From Ruminococcus sp. AM36-2AA (GTDB lineage: Bacteria; Bacillota; Clostridia; Lachnospirales; Lachnospiraceae): a stretch of 64,000 bases of DNA. Position 1 is the first letter of the stretch; every line of letters starts with the position of its first letter. The DNA lies in the NCBI RefSeq assembly GCF_003461955.1, contig NZ_QTYB01000004.1:124001-188000 (forward strand), in the 5' to 3' direction. Made by a program: the position numbers and the translations under genes. Below, one piece after another: positions 33,490 to 41,800 of this stretch. Below the pieces are notes generated by a model. The model searched no databases, had not been told where the DNA came from, and saw only the letters and a program-made list of their open reading frames with translations.

Positions 33490-34740
33490 ATGAAAAAATC
33501 AAGAATAACCGCGGCGCTTCTGGCCTTTGGGATCTCAGCTTCCATGGTGTTCCAGACTCCAGTTTTCGCCACAGAAGAAACCGCTGCTGCCGCCACATCC
33601 GGTATTACAACCAACTCCATCAGCGGATGGCCACAGGGGCCTGAGATCACTTCCGTATCTGCCGTAGTCATGGAAGATTCTTCCGATACCATTCTCTACG
33701 CCAAAGATATGGATACCGCGCTCTCCCCTGCCGGCGCAGTTAAGATCATGACCTGCCTTCTGGCGCTGGAGAACAGCCAGTTAACCGATCAGGTGACAAT
33801 GACAGAAACCGGTGTATCCGGTGTCACCGACGGAGGCGCCCATATTTCCTCACAGCTCGGAGAAGTTTTTACCATGGAGCAGTGCCTCTATGCGATCATG
33901 CTGGCTTCTGCCAATGATATTGCCCTTCAGGTTGCAGAACAGATCGGCGGTTCTGTGGATGCTTTTGTCCAGAAAATGAATGACCGCGCCCAGGAACTTG
34001 GTTGTACCAATACCGTATTTACCAATCCTACCGGTCTTCCGGACGATAATCAGCACACCACCGCCCACGACCTGGCTCTGATCATGCAGGCAGCAATCAG
34101 CAATGACAGTTTCCGGACAATTTCCGGAGCCACTTCCTATACCATACCGGCCACCAATGTTTCCGGCGGTGCCAGAAACCTCACCAGTTCCTTTTCCATG
34201 ACAAATCCGACTTCCGCCACTTATTACCAGGGCTGTATCGGCGGACGTGAGAGTACTACCACTACTTCCGGAAGCGTCCTGGTAACTGCGGCTGAACGCA
34301 ACAGCACCACACTGATCTGTGTTGTTATGAACGGAGCGACCGGACAGACAGCCAATGAAGCGGTTACTCTTATGGACTACGGTTTTGCCAATTTCCAGCT
34401 TCTGGATCTTTCGGAAGAAGATTTCCACATTCTGTCCGGAGGTACCGTAATGGTTCCGTCCGGTGCAACTTCGGATGATCTTACTACGGAAGATACGGAA
34501 TCCGATGGCCAGATTCTCCGCACCTATTCCTTTGGCGGAGCTCAGGTGGGAACTGCAGTGGTGGAAGACACCTCCACAGAAAGCACTACCGCAGAGGTTC
34601 AGGAAAATGATGACAATATGGATGCCGCAAAAGCTTACTCAGAATCCCGCTCTCCAATTCCTTATTTTGTGATCGGCGGCGCCGGCCTCCTGATCCTGAT
34701 CCTGCTTCTGTGGCGTATGATCAGGATTATCCGCTCCTGA
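33490..34740 (+). CDS. D-Ala-D-Ala carboxypeptidase-like protein lacking catalytic motifs (probable pseudoenzyme)
   Basis: 416 residues from ATG 33490 (AGGAG upstream; the frame is open earlier but without a site). It has a signal peptide, a peptidase S11-like domain and a C-terminal membrane helix (about 393-413), so it is membrane anchored. The family SxxK box is PAGAVK: the nucleophile Ser is Gly82, while Lys85 remains. The SAN motif is intact (140-142). KTG is replaced by RES (253-255). The intact paralogue at 47263-48573 has SITK and KTGT. The reading frame is otherwise clean with its own promoter, so it is probably a maintained non-catalytic protein, perhaps binding wall peptides, rather than a decaying gene. 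Confidence 0.88.
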   Translation: MKKSRITAALLAFGISASMVFQTPVFATEETAAAATSGITTNSISGWPQGPEITSVSAVVMEDSSDTILYAKDMDTALSPAGAVKIMTCLLALENSQLTDQVTMTETGVSGVTDGGAHISSQLGEVFTMEQCLYAIMLASANDIALQVAEQIGGSVDAFVQKMNDRAQELGCTNTVFTNPTGLPDDNQHTTAHDLALIMQAAISNDSFRTISGATSYTIPATNVSGGARNLTSSFSMTNPTSATYYQGCIGGRESTTTTSGSVLVTAAERNSTTLICVVMNGATGQTANEAVTLMDYGFANFQLLDLSEEDFHILSGGTVMVPSGATSDDLTTEDTESDGQILRTYSFGGAQVGTAVVEDTSTESTTAEVQENDDNMDAAKAYSESRSPIPYFVIGGAGLLILILLLWRMIRIIRS

Positions 34741-34761
34741 TCTGCATCACATCTTATATGC

Positions 34762-34811
34762 AAGTCCCCCACCCACTGCTTATTGCTTTTCGCGATTGAA
34801 GCAGGGGACTT
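34762..34811. repeat. Bulged hairpin element
   Basis: The outer arms AAGTCCCC/GGGGACTT and inner CTGCTT/AAGCAG make a long stem with an asymmetric bulge. No T run follows on either strand, and a true terminator lies just downstream. It may be a small repeat element or a structured 3' end. Confidence 0.5.
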
Positions 34812-34824
34812 ACTTGATTTGGTT

Positions 34825-34877
34825 AAAAAATCCCCCCTGTGTACCGGTCATATCCGGATACACAGGAGGGATTTTTT
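34825..34877. terminator. Bidirectional terminator
   Basis: AAAAAATCCC...CCTGTGTA pairs with TACACAGGAGGGATTTTTT around a small CCGG-containing loop. A and T runs flank both sides, so it can end the carboxypeptidase-like gene (plus) and the 18-kb glycan operon (minus). Confidence 0.88.
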
Positions 34878-34907
34878 ATTGTCAATTTCGATTTTCCCCT
34901 CGGAAAA

Positions 34908-36347
34908 TCAGCGATAAAACGGAACCACCAAGAAGATATAGCACAAAAACGGCGAAGCCACCAGAAGTGCACTTAAGCCCCGGTAGATCCACATTCTGAT
35001 ATTTTCTTTTTTTACAAAACGTTCCAGCAGACGGTTCCAGCCCGCTGTCACAAAATACATGGCCGGATACAGTGCCGGCATGATGTAACGTCCCTGTGCC
35101 TGGTTGTCACTGTAATATACATAATACATGAACAATCCCACAGGGATCAGGATCAGAAGGATCATCAGCAGATGGAAGATTCCTTTTCTGTCCCATTTAT
35201 TGGACACAGTCACTGTTTTTATCTTCAGTTTTTCAGTGCCTGATGTTTTCCGTTCTTTTACGACAGTACGTTTCTTCGGATAAAACATTCCCAGCATGGA
35301 CAATACTCCAAGGCCACCGATCCCGAACAACAGGAAATATGCCTTGCTCACACCATAAGGCATATAGATCTGCATCAGTCCGAAAGTTCCGATAAAACTT
35401 ACCAGAACTGTCAGTAACCAGTTATGGTTCCAGCCCGGGTCCTGATACAGAAGAATATCCTTCCATGTCCATTTCAGTTTCTCCGGTGTTGGATATCTGG
35501 ACGGCCGGTAATCAATGGCCGCATATTTCTCCGCACACTCTGCACAGGCTTTTCTTCCGATAAAATCTCCGTCATAAAGAATGGCGTTCCGGACAAACCA
35601 CCAGCCACATAAAACAAGGGTTACTGCCGCGATCACGATTCCTCTTCGAAACAGAAAAGCGATTCTCTGTTTTACCGGTTCTTCCCTGCACAGAAGGACT
35701 GTCAGGCAGAAAAACAGAAAGCTGCATAAGATCCAGCCGTAGGCATTATAGTAGGACAACGCGCAGACTGCCATGCCAACAGCCAGCAGGATCGAGTTTT
35801 TGAAACTCCAGTCTCCTTCTTCCAGATAGCAGGACCAGGAATACAGAATAATTCCCATAGACAAAAGTGCCAGGGAATCCGTATTTACATAAGTTCCCAA
35901 AAACAGTGCCTGTGGCATAAAACCTGCCAGCGCCGCAAACAGCCATCTTCCCTCTTTTGGGAAAAGCTTTCCGGATGCTTTCACAACGAAATACACAGAT
36001 CCGGTCACAAAAAGCACATCTGCCATTCTTGCCGCATGGAGAAGTCCGTCGGCAGAAGCATGGAACAGACCTGCAATTCCCATAAATACAGCAGATACCA
36101 TATAGGAAAGAATGGGATAATAGGCATAGGAAATTCCCCAGGTGGCATCCCGGATGGCAGGATCATCTCCGAGAGGAAGTTTTCCCGGATGTTTATGAAG
36201 ATACTGTGCCACCATGTAGCGCATTTTTTCATCGGGGCCCGCTCCCAGCGGCTGCATGAATGCCCATGCAGTCAAAAGCAGAAATGCTGCCAGGACAAGA
36301 ACCAGCACCTGAAACCGTTCTTCTTTCCAGATTTTTTTCTTTTCCAA
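34908..36347 (-). CDS. Polytopic membrane protein, DUF2142/GT-C-like
   Basis: 479 residues with about ten membrane helices. The N-terminal RFQVLVLVLAAFLLLTAWAF and the following GPDEKMRYMVAQYLHKHPGKLP loop resemble the DUF2142 family of membrane glycosyltransferase-like proteins, with acidic residues in the first extracytoplasmic loop. These are thought to use polyprenyl-phosphate sugars to modify polymers outside the membrane. It is the last gene of the 53003-34908 operon, ending before the terminator. The family is moderately sure; donor and acceptor unknown. Confidence 0.72.
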   Translation of the reverse strand: MEKKKIWKEERFQVLVLVLAAFLLLTAWAFMQPLGAGPDEKMRYMVAQYLHKHPGKLPLGDDPAIRDATWGISYAYYPILSYMVSAVFMGIAGLFHASADGLLHAARMADVLFVTGSVYFVVKASGKLFPKEGRWLFAALAGFMPQALFLGTYVNTDSLALLSMGIILYSWSCYLEEGDWSFKNSILLAVGMAVCALSYYNAYGWILCSFLFFCLTVLLCREEPVKQRIAFLFRRGIVIAAVTLVLCGWWFVRNAILYDGDFIGRKACAECAEKYAAIDYRPSRYPTPEKLKWTWKDILLYQDPGWNHNWLLTVLVSFIGTFGLMQIYMPYGVSKAYFLLFGIGGLGVLSMLGMFYPKKRTVVKERKTSGTEKLKIKTVTVSNKWDRKGIFHLLMILLILIPVGLFMYYVYYSDNQAQGRYIMPALYPAMYFVTAGWNRLLERFVKKENIRMWIYRGLSALLVASPFLCYIFLVVPFYR

Positions 36348-36359
36348 GATCAGTTCCTC

Positions 36360-38807
36360 CTATATCCGCTTCAGAGAGAAATCCTGACTCTCCAGTGTAA
36401 GGTTCGGGTTATAGTAAGGATCTCCGTCACGGAGGATTTCCGGCCAGTGCTTCTCAAAGGAAGCGATCTCACGGTTAAATCTTGCCACTTTCTCCGGCGT
36501 ATCCTCAAGACCTCTGGATTTGGACTCATAGTGATAAAGCTCCGCATAAGGATTGTACACAACCAGATATCCGGCTTTTCCAAGACGGAGGCAGAAATCA
36601 ATATCATTAAAAGCAACCTGGAATTCTTCGCTTAATCCGTGAACCTTGTCAAAAGCCTCACGTTTTACCATCATGCAGGCAGCTGTCACCGCACTGTAAT
36701 CCTGGGCACAGATGATCCTGTGGCAGTATCCCGTAGCGTCCCTCTTCTGCTGCACAAAGCAGTGTCCCGCAATGCCGCCGAAACCAATGACCACACCTGC
36801 GTGCTGCACAGTATCATCCTCATAATAGAGACGCGCTCCCACAGCTCCAACATCCGGTCTCATACAGTATCCCAGAAGCTGTTCCAGACAGTCCGGACTG
36901 ATGATCTCCGTATCGTTGTTGAGAAGAAGCAGATACTCACCTTTGGCATGAGAAGCACCGAAATTGTTGATGGCGGAATAGTTGAAAATGCCATCCCAGT
37001 ACACCACATGAGCCTTCGGATTGGAGGCTTCCAGCTCTTTATAATAAGCGAATGTCTCATCTTCCGTACTGTTGTTCTCCACGATCACATACTCATAATT
37101 GCGGTAAGTCGCTTTTTCTTCGATGGAATCAATACATCTCTTCAGATCATCGATGTGATCTTTGTTCGGGATGATAATGGAGATCAGCGGTTTTTCCTCC
37201 CAGAGGAATTTCGTGCGGTAAAGACCAAGATACTCGCCCTTCTCGATCTCTACCGGAACACCGATCCTGTCATAATGAGCTTTAATGGCACGTGCGCCTG
37301 CGTCAAAGGCGTACATCTTGCTTTCCGGATTCTCTGCTGTGGAATCCTCATGGCATCTCCAGTGATAAAGGATCCTCGGGATATGATGGATCTTCTCTCT
37401 TCCCGCAGCTTCCACGCAGCGGAATACAAAATCGTAATCCTGTGCGCCGTCGAATTCTTTCTTCAGCATTCCGATCTGATCCACGATCTCTTTTTTTACA
37501 ACAAAAAGATGGCAGATGTAGTTTACTGTACACAAAAGATCGATATTGAAGTCCGGTTTGAAATGAGGCTGGAAAAATTTATGGCCATCCATGGACATCT
37601 TATCCTCGTCTGAATACAGGACCTCGATCTCCGGATTTTCATTCAGTGCCTTCACGCACTGGAACAGGGCATCCGGTGTCATCTCATCATCATGATCTGC
37701 AAACACGATAAAATCTCCGGTTGCCGCTTCCATGGCCGCATTGGTATTCTCCGCGATCTGAAGTGCCTGGTCATTGCGGATCACCCGGATTCTTTCATCA
37801 CTTTTTTCCAGTCCGGCAAGATAATCGGTAAGAGGAGAGTCCACTCCGCTTCCATCCGAAAGACAAAGCTCCCAGTTTCCGTAAGTCTGGGCCTCAATGG
37901 AATCCACCAGCTGCTGGAGATATTTCTCCGGGGTCTTGTAAAGCGGGATCACAATACTGAACTTGGGATTCCAGGAAAATTTTGTTTTTCTCTCTTCCGC
38001 AAGTTCCGCCTTATCCGGCAGATGTTTCACAATCCATTTGGAATAATCCACAGGACGGTTTTTCCGGTTCATTACCTTTCCGAAAACTTTTCCGGTAAGG
38101 GCTGCTGCCCCGTGAAGTTTCATGTAGCGGCTTCCCTTCCGGAAATATACCGCGGCTTTCTCCGCAAGGCGCTTCTGTGGCTGCAGATGCACTAGACGAA
38201 GTGTCCGCACATTGCCGGCCTCAAATACAATGTAAAATTCCTTCACATTGTCATAATGGAATTCAAAGAAAAATCCGCTCTTCTCATCAATTTCTGTTTC
38301 CTGGTACTGGTTCTGCACATCCACCCGTTTCAGTCTGGTGATCTCGCAGGGGATTTCCTTCCGGCTGCGGTCTTCCAGACGAATGGTTAAGGGACGGTTA
38401 AAAGCTGCCCATCCACGGACACGGCAGATTTTTTCTGCGGATTCCACCTCAATACTTTCGATAAAGTACTGTGGTTTTCCCTGCTTCCTGTAAAGCTGCT
38501 CTGCGGAAACAGCAAACCACTGGATACGTTTTCCGCCCTTTACCGCATAGACAACAAGCTTCTTTTTGCCTTCCAGATCCGGAAGCTTTATTTCCATCTG
38601 CACACGTTCCCCGTTTACCAGATCCAGATCTTTAAAGCGCTCCAGGGCGCTGACACGCTCCTGGGCACTGATGGCAGCCGGAAGTTTTTCCCCGTCAAGA
38701 ACGGCTTCCGGCTTATGGTCTTTCGGCCAGGTTCCCTGAAGGTGATACAGGGAACTGTCCTTCAGGTCAAACCTGTCTTTTTCTACTTCGTATAGCTCTC
38801 GCTGCAT
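36360..38807 (-). CDS. Two-domain family 2 glycosyltransferase with N-terminal accessory domain
   Basis: 815 residues. About 1-230 form a beta-rich accessory region. The first GT2 domain starts FSIVIPLYKTPEKYL with FADHDDEMTPDALF; the second starts ISIIIPNKDHIDDL with LLLNNDTEIISPD and FNDIDFCLRLG. It shares the tandem GT2 plan with the 619-residue enzyme at 31449. The start codon (GGAGGAATT upstream) lies inside the preceding 1879-residue gene, overlapping its end by 25 nt, so the two are translationally coupled. It probably extends a repeat unit of the exported glycan. Confidence 0.87.
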   Translation of the reverse strand: MQRELYEVEKDRFDLKDSSLYHLQGTWPKDHKPEAVLDGEKLPAAISAQERVSALERFKDLDLVNGERVQMEIKLPDLEGKKKLVVYAVKGGKRIQWFAVSAEQLYRKQGKPQYFIESIEVESAEKICRVRGWAAFNRPLTIRLEDRSRKEIPCEITRLKRVDVQNQYQETEIDEKSGFFFEFHYDNVKEFYIVFEAGNVRTLRLVHLQPQKRLAEKAAVYFRKGSRYMKLHGAAALTGKVFGKVMNRKNRPVDYSKWIVKHLPDKAELAEERKTKFSWNPKFSIVIPLYKTPEKYLQQLVDSIEAQTYGNWELCLSDGSGVDSPLTDYLAGLEKSDERIRVIRNDQALQIAENTNAAMEAATGDFIVFADHDDEMTPDALFQCVKALNENPEIEVLYSDEDKMSMDGHKFFQPHFKPDFNIDLLCTVNYICHLFVVKKEIVDQIGMLKKEFDGAQDYDFVFRCVEAAGREKIHHIPRILYHWRCHEDSTAENPESKMYAFDAGARAIKAHYDRIGVPVEIEKGEYLGLYRTKFLWEEKPLISIIIPNKDHIDDLKRCIDSIEEKATYRNYEYVIVENNSTEDETFAYYKELEASNPKAHVVYWDGIFNYSAINNFGASHAKGEYLLLLNNDTEIISPDCLEQLLGYCMRPDVGAVGARLYYEDDTVQHAGVVIGFGGIAGHCFVQQKRDATGYCHRIICAQDYSAVTAACMMVKREAFDKVHGLSEEFQVAFNDIDFCLRLGKAGYLVVYNPYAELYHYESKSRGLEDTPEKVARFNREIASFEKHWPEILRDGDPYYNPNLTLESQDFSLKRI

Positions 38808-41800
38808 AACAATTCCTCCATTGCGTCCTTTCCGGTATTCTCTGTCAGGTAATGTTCCATAACTTTCTGATGTGCGGCCTCTCCCATGGCTTTTCTGGCC
38901 TTCTCATCGGTTACCAGAGATTCCAGGGCACTGACCCATTCTTCTTTCGTGGTGCACATCCAGCCGTCTTTTCCATTTTCGATCACATATTCCATCTCAC
39001 GGTTGCGGCTCATGACACTTGGAACTTTCACAAGGGCTGCCTCCGTCCACTTGTTTTCGGACTTACAGCAGTGGAACAGTGTGTTCTCCAGCGGCATCAG
39101 GTTGATATCCAGTCCTGCGATGACTCCTGGCAGCTGTCTCCAGTCCATAAACGGAAGCTTTTCAATACGGTTCTGTACCGGCTCCATTCCGGACTCATCC
39201 AGAACACCTACCAGCTTCAGATAAACCTCAGGATGACGCTCCATCACTTCCAGAAGTGCGGCTTCCACCTGGACAAAATCCTGATCATGGGTTTTGGAAC
39301 CGCTCAGATATCCGATATAGATCCGGTCTTTATCTTTATCTGCCTGTTCCACCGCTTCGTGAGACAGAACTTCCATCTCCATACTCATGCAGTTACGGTT
39401 GATCACCACCGGTTTTCCCGGAAATTCCTCCCGGATTTCCTCTGCCAGCGTTTCCGTGGACGTAAAATATCCGTCGCAGAATTCCATACATCCGTGGATT
39501 CGGTCTGTGGTTGTACGGAAATCGCTGTATTCGCTGCCTTTAAGGAAATGCAGTCCGGAAATTTTTTCGTAATCAAATACCAGGTCATCCACATCATAGT
39601 AAACAGGAATTTTGGCAGCTTTTGCCCGGTCGGCCAGCATTTCCGCTTCCATCAGTTTACTGCAGCGGTACATCACAACTGCTGTATATTCTTCGATCTT
39701 CTCCTGCTCTGCCTGATCCATCTGGATAAATTTCGATGCATATCCGTTAAGGATCAGCTGCTCCCGGAAATGTTCCACACGATATCTGGATGCAAAGGAA
39801 ATTTCCTCCCCGACAAAAAGAATCTTGCTTTTTTCCACAGGAAGTTCATTTCCGCCAAGAGTTTTCCACAGGGAAATCATCTCTTCCACAATATTCTCCG
39901 GCTGCTCATTCTTAAGAACAAGACCTTTCCCATAACGTTTTACACGTTCCACAGGTGCGCCTACCGGAAGCACAGCTACCGGGAAGCCCATGGAAATGAT
40001 CTCGGAGGTTGTGTAGGAGAAGGTCTCCGGCCATACAGACGGGATCAGGAACATATCAATATCCTGCTCCAGGGTAAGCCTCGGGATCTCTTCTCTTGTA
40101 TATCTTCCTGTCTGGGAAAATACCGGGCTTTCGATCTCTTCATCGGAAGTACCGATCAGTCTCAGACGGATACTCAGATCATTCTCTTCGATATATTTTG
40201 CAAGCGCCTTCACAACTTCCAGGCCTTTTTTGTAGCAGAGCACACCGATGAGACCGATGTTAAAGGTCTCTGTGGTCTTTCTGGTTTTCTTCACTGCCGG
40301 AAGATAATGTGGTGCATGCGGGATCACATGGAGATTGTATACATCCGGATAAGCACGCTTGAACAGCTTCGCCGTATCATCGGAAAACGCACGGATCTCA
40401 TCACAGTTTGACAGGAATTCCCGGAATTTTGTACGCCAGAGAGTTCCACTTCCATACTCTGTGCATGCATTGCTGCGGTTGTCCGGAACACATTTGTCGC
40501 AGACATCGCAGGATGGAACGCCGCAGTATTTTCCCTTCGCATCGATCAGGTTCACTGCCGGACAGAGAGCAAAGAAGTCATGAAGAAGCATGAGGATCTT
40601 CGCACCCTGTTCTCTCTTAAGACGCAGGATACGCTCCAGGGTTCCATAGAGATTCTGGTAAGTTACAAGCTCGTTGATCCAGATCTCATCCACACGCATC
40701 AGCTCTCCAAGAGCAGTTTCCAGATCGTTGGCAAAAAATTCCATCTCATACTGCTTATACTGATACGTAAAGTAAAAACGGTTGCTTACGATATTATAGC
40801 GGATAGTTACAAAACGGTATCCTTCCCGCAGTGCCAGACGCCTTTTCTCAACAAGATAAGCCGTAGCTCCACCACCCAGATCATGGTCAAAAGCCACAAT
40901 GGTAGGCACATCCAGTTTCTTATTGAGAAGTTTCATTTCCACATAAAGCCTTACCGGACGGAGCGGATCTCTTCTGCAGTAATCTGCGGTATCCTTGTTG
41001 TAGTCCGGATGCTTGCGGAGCAGTGCATCACTGTGCTCTTTCAGAAGGCGCTGTTTCTCCTCGGACGGGAAGCTTCCACCATGCTTGTGATATACAAACA
41101 GGTTATCTACATGTACGTTCTCATAACCTGCTGCTATGGCACGCTGACACCAGTCATTTTCCTCTCCGTAGCCTTTTCCGAAGTTCTCCTCATCCAGAAG
41201 TCCGACTTCTCTGATTGCTTTCAGGTTCATACCCATGCAGAATCCCACACCGGTAGGCATGGCCGGATACTGCGGGCGGATCATACGGAATTCGTCATCG
41301 ATCTCCCACAGCGGCATTCCCTCGAACAGCTTGTTATCCCGGCAGAAATCCGGGAAACTGCAGATGGTTCCACAGGTGGTAAACGGTGTGGTGGTCGCAA
41401 TTTTTTCCTTTGCGAAGATGGGAAGCATCAGGCGCTCCAGCCATTCTTCCGGAACCTCCACATCTGTATTTACAAGGGCAACGTGATTTTCCGCCATCTT
41501 TAACGCACGGTTTACGGACGGAAGGAAGCCCATATTGGTCTCATTATTAAGAAGTACCACATTGTCATGCTCAGCGGCATATTTTTCCAGATATTTTCCT
41601 ACTTCCAAGTCCGGGCTCTTGTCATTTACAATGATCAGGCGATACGGAACCTTTGTCTTCTCAATTCCGGAAAACAGGGCGTCAAAATACTCCAGACCAT
41701 TATAAACAGGCACGATCACATCCACCTTCTGCTGATAAACAGCCTGTGGATAATCTTTTCTCACACTGCGGACATAACGCTGTTTGAAGTGGCGGAGATT

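Noticed and set aside
33490..34740. Treating the motif-less carboxypeptidase gene as a pseudogene
   Set aside because: The frame is intact with signal peptide, anchor, ribosome site and promoter; loss is confined to catalytic motifs, which fits a pseudoenzyme better than decay.
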